NCBI GenBank assembly: GCA_029060585.1
Contig: JAIDTS010000333.1
Location: forward strand, 1 to 22,364
Length of the DNA stretch: 22,364 nt
Origin: Muribaculaceae bacterium
GTDB lineage: Bacteria; Bacteroidota; Bacteroidia; Bacteroidales; Muribaculaceae
Direction: 5' to 3'
Part shown: piece after piece, positions 9,343 to 16,982 of the stretch
Numbering within the stretch: position 1 is the first letter of the stretch
Layout of the letters: the number at the start of each line of letters is the position of its first letter
Notes under the pieces: model-generated
The model's database searches: none
Told to the model about the DNA's origin: nothing
Seen by the model: only the letters and a program-made list of their open reading frames with translations
Program-made: the position numbers and the translations under genes

Positions 9343-10316
9343 ACGTTATAGATTCCTGTTTTGTATTTGCTGAGATTGTTCTGATCCGTCATCCACTCGA
9401 TAGTCTTCTTCAGGCCATCCTCCAGACTATAGCGGGGACGCCAGTCGGTAAGTGAGGTGATGAGGCTATTGTCGCCAAGCAGACGGAAGACCTCGCTTCC
9501 ACCGGGACGTAGACGCTGCGGATCCGTCACCCACTTGACGTCTGCTCCCATGAGCATAGCTATCGTCTGAAGGGTCTCCGCCATACTCACCTCGCGGCCC
9601 GTCGCGATATTGACTTCCTTTCCTATCGATTCGCGACATTTCGCCAGCGCTATGAATCCTGCGGCGGTATCGGCTACATAGTTGAAGTCGCGCGTGGGCG
9701 TGAGGTCGCCTACCTTGATTTCTCGCTCTCCCGCCGCTATCTGGGTGATGATGGTCGGTATGATGGCGCGTGCCGACTGCCGCGGACCATATGTGTTGAA
9801 AGGCCTGACAATGGTGACCGGGGTTTCGAATGCGTTGTGGAAACTCATGGCTATTGCGTCGGCCCCTATCTTGGAGGCGGAATATGGCGACTGCGGCTGC
9901 TTGGGATGCTTTTCATCGATGGGGACGTATCTCGCGGTGCCGTACACCTCGGAGGTGGAAGTGACAAGCAGACGTCCTACACCTTCATCCCTCACGGCCT
10001 GGCATATGTTGAGTGTCCCTTTTATATTAGTGTCTACATACGAGTCCGGAGCGACATAGCTGTAGGGTATGGCGATGAGGGCGGCCAGATGGAACACCGT
10101 ATCGACGCCCTTGACTATATGTCGGCAGTAGTTGGGATCCCGCACGTCGCCGGTGACGACCTCAAGCCCGGGATGGCTTATACCCTCGAGCCAGCCCCAG
10201 TTGTTGAAGGAGTTGTACTGGGCAAGGGCCCTTACCTCGAGCCCCTCGGCAAGCAGAGCCTGCGTGAGGTGGCTCCCGATGAAGCCGTCAGCTCCCGTGA
10301 CGAGTACTTTATTCAT
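9339..10316 (-). CDS. LegB-type NAD-dependent nucleotide-sugar 4,6-dehydratase
   Basis: Extended short-chain dehydrogenase that should turn a nucleotide sugar (UDP-GlcNAc or GDP-GlcNAc for characterised LegB proteins) into the 4-keto-6-deoxy form. In the 325 residues: the NAD-binding TGADGFIGSH (GxxGxxG at 8-14), GDVRDP near 56-61, HLAALIAIPYSY at 76-87, the active-site TSTSEVYG at 119-126, YSASK (Y145, K149), and RPFNTYGPRQSARA at 171-184. The segments NSFNNWGW and AALIAIPYSY are characteristic of LegB rather than RmlB or GMD, as I recall the families. No LegC aminotransferase, LegI synthase or LegF cytidylyltransferase lies within the window, so a complete legionaminate pathway is not encoded here. 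It overlaps the GNAT gene by 8 bp upstream and the ATP-grasp gene by 4 bp downstream. Confidence 0.9.
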   Translation of the reverse strand: MNKVLVTGADGFIGSHLTQALLAEGLEVRALAQYNSFNNWGWLEGISHPGLEVVTGDVRDPNYCRHIVKGVDTVFHLAALIAIPYSYVAPDSYVDTNIKGTLNICQAVRDEGVGRLLVTSTSEVYGTARYVPIDEKHPKQPQSPYSASKIGADAIAMSFHNAFETPVTIVRPFNTYGPRQSARAIIPTIITQIAAGEREIKVGDLTPTRDFNYVADTAAGFIALAKCRESIGKEVNIATGREVSMAETLQTIAMLMGADVKWVTDPQRLRPGGSEVFRLLGDNSLITSLTDWRPRYSLEDGLKKTIEWMTDQNNLSKYKTGIYNV

Positions 10317-11313
10317 TGCCTGTGTCTTCTTTAATTTCTTCCTTATACGTGTTTATGTGCCTGTCCTTCTTCTCCTGAAGAATCTCGGAGATGGTCAGGA
10401 ATATGCCGCTCTCCTCCACTTCGCCGAATTCGTCGTTGACGGCAGTGCCGAAGACCCTCATGGTCGGCGATAGGCTCATGTAGGCGTTGACGAGCGGCGG
10501 TATGTTGAGCCCTTTTTCCCTGATGAGTCGGTTGAGGATCTTGTAGTCTTCCTTGTAGTTCTCTCCGGAGAACCTATCCTGCACTTCTGGAGTCATGGCT
10601 CCGCTTGCGATGGGACGTATAGGCCTGACGAGTTCTTCCGAGTCCGGGAAATGCTTGTGGAGGAAACCTAATATGAGGTCAAGGTTCTCCCTTCCAAAGG
10701 CGGGATACATGGTGACCTTTCCGAAAAGATATTTGATGTGCGGGTAGACCACCGTCAGTGCTCCCAGTCCGTCCCAGAGGTTGTCGAGCGCGAAGAGGGC
10801 TTTTGTCCCGGCTTTGCTGCTCTGGTATCCGACTGAGACGAACGAGCGCCCCAGCTCAAGGGTCTCGGGTAATATTTCTTTCAGAAAACGGTCTGAAAAC
10901 CTAAAGAGATGTGCGGTGGCGATGCGTGGAGTGCCCGACGACATGTCGATTCTGTCGCCGGTGATGAAGCGGTAGCCTCCGAGAATCTCCCTGGCTTGCG
11001 GATCCCAGACTATTAGCTGTTGGCACGGCTCGGGCATCGTGTCGAATTCGTCGATGTCGTAGGGCTGCCCGGTCCCCCCGCCGGCCTGACGGAAGGCTGT
11101 CTCGCGCAGTCGCCCGATCTCCATCATGGTGTTGGGCGCGTTGTGCGCGTCTACCACATAGAGATGGTTGTCGCCTTTGTTGGTATGTCGGAGGAAACGC
11201 TCCGGAGTGAGTTCACTCTCTATGGCGGCGCGCTCCACTGGTGGGATGATGGGATCCATTGTCATTGCTTCCTTTGATATCTGTGCGGATGAGCTATCCG
11301 GACTTGTCTTCAT
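10309..11313 (-). CDS. GNAT-fold N-acyltransferase of the hemolysin/OlsB-GlsB type (COG3176-like)
   Basis: Predicted N-acyltransferase related to the proteins that put a 3-hydroxy-acyl chain from acyl-ACP onto ornithine or glycine (OlsB; GlsB of Bacteroides glycine lipids). From ATG 11313 it has 334 residues: MMEIGRLRETAFRQAGGGTG at 63-82 is the conserved N-terminal strand/helix, YDIDEFD at 85-91, LIVWDPQAREILGGYR at 100-115, and LELGRSFV at 152-159. The frame is open to 11397, but those extra codons lie in an intergenic repeat. A clear GGGAGGG lies just upstream of ATG 11313 and a TAACTTTG box lies just before that, fixing this start. First gene of a three-gene operon; the partner O-acyltransferase GlsA (PlsC-like) is not next to it. 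The exact substrate is uncertain. Confidence 0.8.
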   Translation of the reverse strand: MKTSPDSSSAQISKEAMTMDPIIPPVERAAIESELTPERFLRHTNKGDNHLYVVDAHNAPNTMMEIGRLRETAFRQAGGGTGQPYDIDEFDTMPEPCQQLIVWDPQAREILGGYRFITGDRIDMSSGTPRIATAHLFRFSDRFLKEILPETLELGRSFVSVGYQSSKAGTKALFALDNLWDGLGALTVVYPHIKYLFGKVTMYPAFGRENLDLILGFLHKHFPDSEELVRPIRPIASGAMTPEVQDRFSGENYKEDYKILNRLIREKGLNIPPLVNAYMSLSPTMRVFGTAVNDEFGEVEESGIFLTISEILQEKKDRHINTYKEEIKEDTGNE

Positions 11314-11314
11314 A

Positions 11315-11344
11315 CCCTCCCTATCCTTACGGAATGCAAAGTTA
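11315..11344 (-). promoter_or_regulatory. Promoter -7 box and strong Shine-Dalgarno of the GNAT operon
   Basis: TAACTTTG on the minus strand (11344-11337) matches TAnnTTTG, giving a start near 11330 and a leader of only about 17 nt. No good TTTG lies 19-21 nt upstream, so the -33 part is weak. GGGAGGG (11321-11315) directly before the ATG is an unusually strong Shine-Dalgarno for this phylum. Together they rule out the longer reading frame starting at 11397. Confidence 0.7.
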
Positions 11345-11369
11345 ATAATAAATTTCCAATAATCCGTTA

Positions 11370-11407
11370 TCATCAATTCATAATTCATAATGCACAATGC
11401 ATAATTA
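11370..11407. repeat. AT-rich low-complexity repeat (TGCATAAT/AATTCAT type)
   Basis: Tandem degenerate units of aattcat and atgcac/atgcat between uvrC and the GNAT promoter. The same family occurs near 16196-16225 and at 22306-22338. It is noncoding here; the frame through it gives only a spurious N-terminal extension of the GNAT gene. Confidence 0.75.
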
Positions 11408-11420
11408 TCTGCCTCTGACT

Positions 11421-13379
11421 CTACGGCGCGGGATGGAAATGCCCGTAGACGATTTCGCCTTTCGATTTTCCCACAGCGGCGACTATATCTTCAAGCGTCG
11501 CCTCCTTTATCCGCTTTACGCTCTTGAAATGCTTGATGAGGGCCGTCTTGGTGGCGGGTCCCACTCCCTTGATGCTGTCGAGCTCGCTTATGGTCTGCCC
11601 CTTCGACCGCCGGTCGCGGTGATGTGTGATGCCGAAGCGGTGGGCTTCGTCTCGCATCGCCTGTATCACCCGCAGGCTGGGACTCGTTTTGTTGATGTAT
11701 AGCGGAAGCGAGTCGCCGGGGAAATAGATTTCTTCGAGACGCTTGGCGATACCGACCAGAGCTACCTCTCCCCTTATGCCCATTTCATCGAAGGCCTCCA
11801 CTGCCGCGCTGAGCTGTCCCTTGCCGCCGTCGACCACCACCATGTCGGGAAGTTTTTCACCCTCGGCCATCATACGGGTGTACCGCCTATGGAGCACTTC
11901 CTTCATCGATGCAAAGTCATCGGCGCCCACCACTGTCTTTATGATGAAGTGCCGGTAGTCGCGTTTGGAGGGTTTGCCGTTGCGGAAGACGACACAACTG
12001 GCTACTGGATTCGTGCCCTGGATGTTGGAGTTGTCGAAACATTCTATGTGTCTCGGTTGTACCTCGAGCCGGAAATCCCGCTTCATAGTTTCCATGAGTT
12101 TGTCTACGCTGCGCTCGGGGTCGAGGGCCTCGGCCTGCTTTTCCTTGTCCTTGAGATACTGGGTCGCGTTCTTGACAGCTACGTCAAGCACTTTCTTCAT
12201 GTCCCCCCGCTGAGGCACGGTGAATTTTATCTTCTCAAACTCGACATCCGGGAGGAAAGGCACTATGACTTCCGAGAATTCACGCTCAAACCGCCGTCCC
12301 ACTTCTGCTATGGCCATCGAGAGAAGTTCCTCCCTCGATGAGGCGGAGCATCTTTTGTATTCGAGGTTGATGCTCTGGATGACGGCGCCGTTGTGCAGGT
12401 GCATGAAGTTGATCACTGCGGCGTCCTCGTCGTCGCTCGCTACAAAACCGAAGATATCAAGTTCGGCTGTATCTGTCTTTGCTACTACACTCTTGGCGTT
12501 GTAGCGCTTCACTGCTTCGTATTTCTCCTTGACCTCCTGAGCCTGCTCGAATTTCCAGTCGGCGCTGAGACGCTCCATCTCCGCGAGAAGGTACCTCTCG
12601 AGTTCTACGGTCTCTCCCCGAAGGATGGCTCTGACGCGGGACACGTATTCATCGTACTGGTCTTTGTTGATGAAGCCGCGACATGGTCCGCCGCATTTCT
12701 TTATGTGGTAGTCGAGACATAGGGAATACTTGCCCCGGGCTATCCCCTTCTCATCAAGTATATGCCTGCAGCTACGCAGCGGAAAGATGTCCCGGATGAG
12801 CTGCAGCACTACCTTGGCCGACTGTACGTTGGAATAGGGACCGTAATATTTTGCGCCGAGACCTTTTTCGCGAGTCATGAACACTCGTGGAAAGTCCTCT
12901 TTGGTGACCACTATCCATGGATACGATTTATCGTCCTTGAGAAGCACGTTGTAGCGCGGCTGATACTCCTTTATCATGGCGCTCTCGAGGTGCAGGGCGT
13001 CCTCTTCCGTGTGTACCACTATGAAGCGCATGTCTACTATCGACCGTACCAAAAGATTGGTGCGCCGGATGTCGTGCTGCCTGTTGAAATAGGACGATAC
13101 CCTCCTCTTAAGACGCTTTGCCTTACCGACGTATATGACCGTTCCCGTATTGTCGAGATACATGTAGACCCCCGGCGAATCAGGGAGTGACAGAATTTTT
13201 TCACGCAACTTCTGTCCCGGACGGTTGTGTCGTATGTCATCGGCCGTACGGTCCGACTGTATCTCGAGACTGAATCCTCCGTGTTCGTCTATATCGCGTC
13301 CTGTCCCGGCAAGGAGATCAGTCCCGGCTTTCCCGGTCTCCATATCGTTCGCCTCCGTTTTTTTCTTCTCTATATCCAT
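11421..13379 (-). CDS. uvrC: Excinuclease ABC subunit C (UvrC)
   Basis: Dual-incision nuclease of nucleotide excision repair, acting with UvrA and UvrB. Domains in the 652 residues: GIY-YIG nuclease with GVYMYLD at 70-76 and VIYVGKAKRLKRR at 81-93; a UVR (UvrB-binding) helix pair at about 270-300; the RNase H-like 5' nuclease with HIECFDNSNIQG near 446-457 (catalytic Asp in CFDNS); and a C-terminal helix-hairpin-helix region (IKGVGPATKTALIKHF). About 58 hydrophilic residues precede LREKILSLPDSPGVY, where most UvrC proteins begin within about 10 residues of this motif. The start could be 13379 or Met13 (13343); a TTG at the Leu of LREK is another possibility. The gene follows the apt terminator and has no recognisable TAnnTTTG box of its own. 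ybeY-mnmG-apt-uvrC is a familiar order in the group. Confidence 0.95.
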   Translation of the reverse strand: MDIEKKKTEANDMETGKAGTDLLAGTGRDIDEHGGFSLEIQSDRTADDIRHNRPGQKLREKILSLPDSPGVYMYLDNTGTVIYVGKAKRLKRRVSSYFNRQHDIRRTNLLVRSIVDMRFIVVHTEEDALHLESAMIKEYQPRYNVLLKDDKSYPWIVVTKEDFPRVFMTREKGLGAKYYGPYSNVQSAKVVLQLIRDIFPLRSCRHILDEKGIARGKYSLCLDYHIKKCGGPCRGFINKDQYDEYVSRVRAILRGETVELERYLLAEMERLSADWKFEQAQEVKEKYEAVKRYNAKSVVAKTDTAELDIFGFVASDDEDAAVINFMHLHNGAVIQSINLEYKRCSASSREELLSMAIAEVGRRFEREFSEVIVPFLPDVEFEKIKFTVPQRGDMKKVLDVAVKNATQYLKDKEKQAEALDPERSVDKLMETMKRDFRLEVQPRHIECFDNSNIQGTNPVASCVVFRNGKPSKRDYRHFIIKTVVGADDFASMKEVLHRRYTRMMAEGEKLPDMVVVDGGKGQLSAAVEAFDEMGIRGEVALVGIAKRLEEIYFPGDSLPLYINKTSPSLRVIQAMRDEAHRFGITHHRDRRSKGQTISELDSIKGVGPATKTALIKHFKSVKRIKEATLEDIVAAVGKSKGEIVYGHFHPAP

Positions 13380-13406
13380 CTGTATATACCTTTCCCAATC
13401 ACTCTT

Positions 13407-13432
13407 ATCCCCTTAAAGACCTTGTGAGTAAA
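13407..13432. repeat. Copy 1 of a 26-nt TTAAAGACCTT repeat
   Basis: Plus strand atccccttaaagacctt followed by gtgagtaaa. It matches 19006-19031 at 22 of 26 positions in the same orientation. Both copies lie directly upstream of minus-strand genes (uvrC and the radical-SAM gene). In copy 2 it adjoins the promoter; here I see no promoter box following it. Confidence 0.6.
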
Positions 13433-13469
13433 AAAAACTCGCCGATGGGCTTTATTCCATCGGCGAGTT
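13430..13469 (-). terminator. Intrinsic terminator of apt
   Basis: Arms 13438-13448 and 13457-13467 (ctcgccgatgg / ccatcggcgag) form a perfect 11-bp GC-rich stem with an 8-nt loop. On the minus strand the stem is followed at once by a run of eight T (13437-13430). It lies 6 bp after the apt stop codon, so it is a textbook rho-independent terminator separating apt from uvrC. Confidence 0.93.
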
Positions 13470-13474
13470 ACTCT

Positions 13475-13999
13475 TTAGTATTTCAGAAGAGATGTCACTT
13501 CCACGTCCTTCGGAAGCACGTCGCGGCCGTTGAGTTCGGTGAGCTCGACAATGAAGTTGATGTAGATTTTTTTCGGATTCATCGATTTGACGAGCTGGCA
13601 GGCTGCATTCATGGTGCCTCCTGTGGCGAGAAGGTCGTCATGGAGCACTACGACATCGTCTGGCGTGATTGCGTCGCTGTGGAGCTCGATTGTGTCCACT
13701 CCGTATTCCTTGGCATATGATGCTTTGACGGTGACGGAGGGAAGCTTTCCCGGTTTGCGGGCAGGCACAAATCCGGCTCCAAGCCTATCGGCAAGGATGG
13801 ATCCGCCGATGAATCCGCGCGATTCTATTCCCACTACCTTGGTGACGCCTTTGTCTTTGTAGAGTTCGGCAAGGGCGTCGCCCATGACGTGGAGCGCTTC
13901 GCCGTTCTTGATCATGGTGGTCAGGTCCCTGAATATGATTCCCACCGAGGGGAAGTCGGGCACATCCCTGATGATGGCCTTTAAGTCTTCAATCTGCAT
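13475..13999 (-). CDS. apt: Adenine phosphoribosyltransferase
   Basis: Salvage enzyme making AMP from adenine and PRPP in the cytosol. The 174 residues are the normal family length. Visible motifs: FPSVGIIFRDLTTMI at 16-30, GIESRGFIGG at 57-66, the flexible loop region RKPGKLPS at 81-88, and the PRPP-binding VVVLHDDLLATGGT at 116-129. ATG 13999 is preceded by an A-rich tract (aaagaaagaaat on the coding strand), typical of Bacteroidota start regions. A TAGATTTG box at 14145-14138 may be its promoter; if so, the parS site lies in the leader. A strong terminator follows the gene. Confidence 0.96.
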   Translation of the reverse strand: MQIEDLKAIIRDVPDFPSVGIIFRDLTTMIKNGEALHVMGDALAELYKDKGVTKVVGIESRGFIGGSILADRLGAGFVPARKPGKLPSVTVKASYAKEYGVDTIELHSDAITPDDVVVLHDDLLATGGTMNAACQLVKSMNPKKIYINFIVELTELNGRDVLPKDVEVTSLLKY

Positions 14000-14087
14000 G
14001 ATTTCTTTCTTTTTTATTATGATTGTTTACTTATTTTTTTCGATTAATACGAGGATTTTTATATTTACGACCGCAGAGAGCAATATA

Positions 14088-14103
14088 TGTTTCACGTGAA
14101 ACA
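14088..14103. other. parS centromere site (ParB-binding palindrome)
   Basis: The 16-bp sequence TGTTTCACGTGAAACA is a perfect palindrome and an exact match to the conserved chromosomal parS consensus bound by ParB. It sits in the 174-bp AT-rich gap between mnmG and apt, outside both coding regions. parS sites cluster around the replication origin in most bacteria, and mnmG (gidA) is a classical origin-proximal gene. No other copy was seen in the window, and I found no convincing DnaA-box cluster. Confidence 0.92.
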
Positions 14104-14137
14104 TTTACCCACCTAATTCCCTATCTTACACACGTTA

Positions 14138-14145
14138 CAAATCTA
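14138..14145 (-). promoter_or_regulatory. Possible -7 box for apt
   Basis: TAGATTTG on the minus strand matches TAnnTTTG, but no TTTG is found about 20 nt further upstream. A start near 14131 would give a leader of about 130 nt that runs through parS into apt. Confidence 0.35.
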
Positions 14146-14173
14146 AATTCCCAAATGATCCTACCATATATTG

Positions 14174-16093
14174 TCATCGAAGCATAACGAGAAGAACGTT
14201 GATATCGGCAGGTGATACTCCGGGAATTCTGGAGGCCTGTCCTATCGTGGCCGGACGGATGCGGCTTAGTTTCTGTCGCGCTTCTGTCGAGATGGCGAGG
14301 ATCTCGTCGAAGTTCATGCTCTCCGGTATCCGCACTTTCTCCAGACGGTCCATTCGCTCCGCTGATTCACGCTCCCTGTCGATGTAGCCCTTATACTTTA
14401 TCAGTATCTCGGCAGACTCGACGATCTCCTCTCTCCTATCCTCCTCGATCATCTTACAGCGCTCGTCAAGTGCAGGAATGAGAGGATTGAGTTTCCCGAA
14501 GTCAAGCTGGGGCCTTCTGAGCAGATCCGCTACTTTGACCCTGCCGCTGAGCCTACCGGTCCCTACCGTCTCAAGATACTCCTGAAGTTGGTCGGTGGGT
14601 TTTATTGAGGTGTTTTCACACCACTCTACAAGAGAATCCCTCGCAGCGTATTTTGTCAGCATTGCTTCGTTACGATGCTCGTCGGCCAACCCTATCTCGT
14701 AGCCGATCGGAGTCAGACGCAGGTCGGCGTCATCCTGACGGAGGAGTATGCGGAATTCTGCACGGCTGGTAAACATCCTGTAGGGTTCGTCCACCCCCTT
14801 TGTGACAAGGTCGTCGATCAGGACCCCTATATAGGCCTGGTCGCGCCCTAATACTACCGGAGCCTCGCCCTTTACACTCCTGGCGGCGTTGATTCCGGCC
14901 ATGAGACCCTGGGCGGCGGCTTCCTCATATCCTGTGGTGCCGTTTACCTGACCTGCAAGATATAGATGATCTACGACTTTTGATTCGAGGGTGTGGCGGA
15001 GCTGGGTCGGATCGAAGAAGTCATATTCTATCGCATAACCCGGTCGGTAGAACTGGACATTTTTCAATGCGGGAATATAGGTCAATGCCTCTACCTGTAC
15101 CTGCCATGGCAGGGAGCTCGAAAAACCGTTGATATAAAATTCGTGCGTCGTCTCCCCTTCCGGTTCGAGAAAAAGCTGATGGCTCTCCTTATCGGCGAAG
15201 GTTACTATCTTTGTCTCTATCGAAGGACAGTATCGCGGCCCGATGCTCTTGATCTGGCCGTTATAGAGCGGAGAGTCCGCGAGATTGTCGCGGAGCGTCT
15301 GATGCACCTCAGGACTGGTGTGCACTATGTAGCAGTCACGTGGCGGCAACGTGCGCTCCACCTCCGGAAGATAGGAGAATTTGTGAAAATCCCTCTTCAC
15401 ATGTCCGTCTTCAAGACGTTCGTCGTCGCCTGACTGAGGGATGGCCTGGGTGTAATCTATAGTAGACCCGTCTATGCGCGCCGGTGTTCCGGTCTTCATC
15501 CTTCCTACATTGATGCCGAGCTCGCGCAACTGGTCTGAAACCCCTTTAGAGGAGGTCTCAGAGATTCTTCCTCCCTCTATCTGAGTGCGTCCGAAGTGCA
15601 TCAGTCCGTTAAGGAAGGTTCCTGCAGTCAGCACTACCCTGCGGGCCTTGAAAGTTATACCGAGTGCCGTCTCCACTCCATAGACTGTCGATCCACTCCC
15701 GGTGTCCTTTATAAGCATCCCCGTGACCATATCCTGGAACATATACAGGTTTTTTGTTTGATCCAGTGTTTTCCGCCACTCATCTATAAAGCGCGAGCGG
15801 TCGCTCTGCACTCGTGGCGACCAGACCGCCGGACCCTTGCTGCGGTTGAGCATCCGAAACTGTATGGCGGTTCTGTCGGCTATGATGCCGGTCTGTCCAC
15901 CGAGAGCGTCTATCTCGCGCACGATCTGCCCCTTGGCGATACCCCCTATGGCAGGATTGCACGACATCTGGGCCACGCGGTTCATATCCGCCGTGATGAG
16001 CAGAGTCCTACATCCCAGACGCGCAGCAGCTACCGCAGCTTCGCATCCGGCATGTCCGGCGCCCACCACTATTACGTCATATTCAAATTTCAT
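14174..16093 (-). CDS. mnmG: tRNA uridine-34 5-carboxymethylaminomethyl synthesis enzyme MnmG (GidA)
   Basis: FAD protein that, with MnmE, installs the 5-carboxymethylaminomethyl group on the wobble uridine of certain tRNAs. The 639 residues match the family length. N-terminal FAD fold VIVVGAGHAGCEAA (GxGxxG at 11-16); CNPAIGGIAKG with Cys45; DRTAIQFRMLNRSKGPAVWSPR; FLNGLMHFG; SIGPRYCPSIETKI (the second conserved Cys region); QVNGTTGYEEAAAQG; and MFTSRAEFRILLRQDNAD-type RILLRQDDADLRLTP. The C-terminal helical MnmE/tRNA-binding region is complete. The start at 16093 sits directly before the FAD strand. The leader is AT-rich, with only near-matches (7 of 8) to TAnnTTTG, so its promoter is unclear. 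mnmE is not in the window. Confidence 0.97.
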   Translation of the reverse strand: MKFEYDVIVVGAGHAGCEAAVAAARLGCRTLLITADMNRVAQMSCNPAIGGIAKGQIVREIDALGGQTGIIADRTAIQFRMLNRSKGPAVWSPRVQSDRSRFIDEWRKTLDQTKNLYMFQDMVTGMLIKDTGSGSTVYGVETALGITFKARRVVLTAGTFLNGLMHFGRTQIEGGRISETSSKGVSDQLRELGINVGRMKTGTPARIDGSTIDYTQAIPQSGDDERLEDGHVKRDFHKFSYLPEVERTLPPRDCYIVHTSPEVHQTLRDNLADSPLYNGQIKSIGPRYCPSIETKIVTFADKESHQLFLEPEGETTHEFYINGFSSSLPWQVQVEALTYIPALKNVQFYRPGYAIEYDFFDPTQLRHTLESKVVDHLYLAGQVNGTTGYEEAAAQGLMAGINAARSVKGEAPVVLGRDQAYIGVLIDDLVTKGVDEPYRMFTSRAEFRILLRQDDADLRLTPIGYEIGLADEHRNEAMLTKYAARDSLVEWCENTSIKPTDQLQEYLETVGTGRLSGRVKVADLLRRPQLDFGKLNPLIPALDERCKMIEEDRREEIVESAEILIKYKGYIDRERESAERMDRLEKVRIPESMNFDEILAISTEARQKLSRIRPATIGQASRIPGVSPADINVLLVMLR

Positions 16094-16116
16094 CCCTTAT
16101 AAAATGCAAATTGAAA

Positions 16117-16249
16117 AATTAATCATTAATAATTAAGTAAGTGTTCAAATTAAATGCATACAATCATAAAGATTTTATTGTCTGAATTTCAGAGTCTTAT
16201 AATTATGCATTATGAATTATGCATTCCTACTTAATAATTAATCATTATA
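16117..16249. repeat. AT-rich inverted-repeat region between ybeY and mnmG
   Basis: The segment around 16117-16139 and the segment around 16227-16249 are imperfect inverted repeats (about 19 of 23 positions; core attaatcattaataatt / aataattaatcatt). Between them lies a copy of the tgcattatgaattatgcat repeat (16196-16225). The right arm overlaps the last codons and stop of ybeY. AT-rich sequence pairs easily by chance, so a degenerate miniature element is only a possibility. Confidence 0.4.
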
Positions 16250-16654
16250 AAGTGCCAGCGCCGCATTCTCAGCCGCCTCCATTATCTCTCGCTCTCCGGG
16301 CCCTTTGTCGTTGATTCCGACAAGATGAAGCACTCCGTGTATGATGACACGGAGAAGCTCGCGGAAATAGGATACTCCAAATTTCTCAGCGTTGCTCTTC
16401 ACTGTGTCGAGCGAGATCATGATGTCGCCGCTGATCCTGTCGCCGTGAGAATAGTCGAATGTGATTATGTCGGTGTAGTAATCATGGCCGACAAACTGAC
16501 GGTTGGCCACCAGTATCTCCTCGTCGTCGACGAAGAGATAGTTCAGGTTGCCTACTCTCCGCGAATGCGAGGCGGCCACCTCTTCTATCCATTTCGAGAT
16601 CTTTCGCATATCTATCTCAGGCATCTCGACTCCTTGTGCTGCAAATTCTATCAT
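16238..16654 (-). CDS. ybeY: Endoribonuclease YbeY (rRNA maturation factor)
   Basis: Single-strand endoribonuclease involved in 16S rRNA 3' maturation and ribosome quality control. The 138 residues include the YbeY core: NLNYLFVDDEEILVANRQF near 36-54, YYTDIITFDYSHGDRISGDIMIS around 59-81, and the metal motif HGVLHLVG at 106-113. The usual H-x3-H-x5-H zinc triad has H106 and H110, but the third position is D116 (in GINDKGPGE). I recall this substitution from other Bacteroidota YbeY proteins, so it is probably a lineage trait rather than damage. The start at 16654 aligns with the family N-terminus. A TATATTTG box about 110 bp upstream may drive it. The stop codon and last residues fall in the AT-rich repeat. 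Confidence 0.92.
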   Translation of the reverse strand: MIEFAAQGVEMPEIDMRKISKWIEEVAASHSRRVGNLNYLFVDDEEILVANRQFVGHDYYTDIITFDYSHGDRISGDIMISLDTVKSNAEKFGVSYFRELLRVIIHGVLHLVGINDKGPGEREIMEAAENAALALYND

Positions 16655-16703
16655 GCTGGTTCTTCTTCGCCGCTTTTAATATTCATCCGTTCTTAAATTT
16701 TCG

Positions 16704-16733
16704 CTGCGCTCTTTGCCCCTCTGCGCTCTTTGC
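16704..16733. repeat. Two direct copies of a 13-bp repeat
   Basis: ctgcgctctttgc occurs at 16704-16716 and 16721-16733, separated by ccct. It lies in the probable leader of ybeY (minus strand). Confidence 0.75.
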
Positions 16734-16764
16734 GTGAGAATGCATCAGATCGTCCACGAAACCG

Positions 16765-16772
16765 CAAATATA
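16765..16772 (-). promoter_or_regulatory. -7 box of a probable ybeY promoter
   Basis: TATATTTG on the minus strand (16772-16765), followed by CGG, matches TAnnTTTG. The -33 region has only a loose TTTCG at about the right distance. The predicted leader is about 105 nt and includes the ctgcgctctttgc repeats. Confidence 0.5.
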
Positions 16773-16982
16773 ATAAATTCCCACGAATTTTCCGAAATTT
16801 TAGCCCAAAATCGTTTCTATGACCTTTAAACCGCAGATTTCATCCTATCTTTAAAGAAAATCCACACTGTTTATAAAGTAAATATTCAATTAAGAATCAA
16901 TACATTAATAACAATACAAGCCAATTTTAAGGCCATGAGAATAGAATAAAATCCATCCCATGCCAATCTATCACGATATTTT

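Larger units (their letters stand above)
16655..16982. other. 328-bp noncoding gap between ybeY and the LD-carboxypeptidase gene
   Basis: No plausible gene. It holds the ybeY promoter candidate (16765-16772), a direct repeat of ctgcgctctttgc (16704-16716 and 16721-16733, 17-bp period), and an AT-rich stretch (16820-16980) without a clear terminator. A loose ggcCATG/CATGcc pairing near 16931-16971 could end the carboxypeptidase transcript, but it is weak. Confidence 0.6.

Noticed and set aside
11314..11397. Longer N-terminus of the GNAT protein starting at 11397
   Set aside because: It is a translation of the AT-rich repeat and the promoter. GGGAGGG and TAACTTTG fix the start at 11313.
14000..14173. 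Replication origin in the mnmG-apt gap
   Set aside because: parS and AT-rich sequence are present, but no DnaA-box cluster (TTATCCACA-like) is found and dnaA is not nearby.
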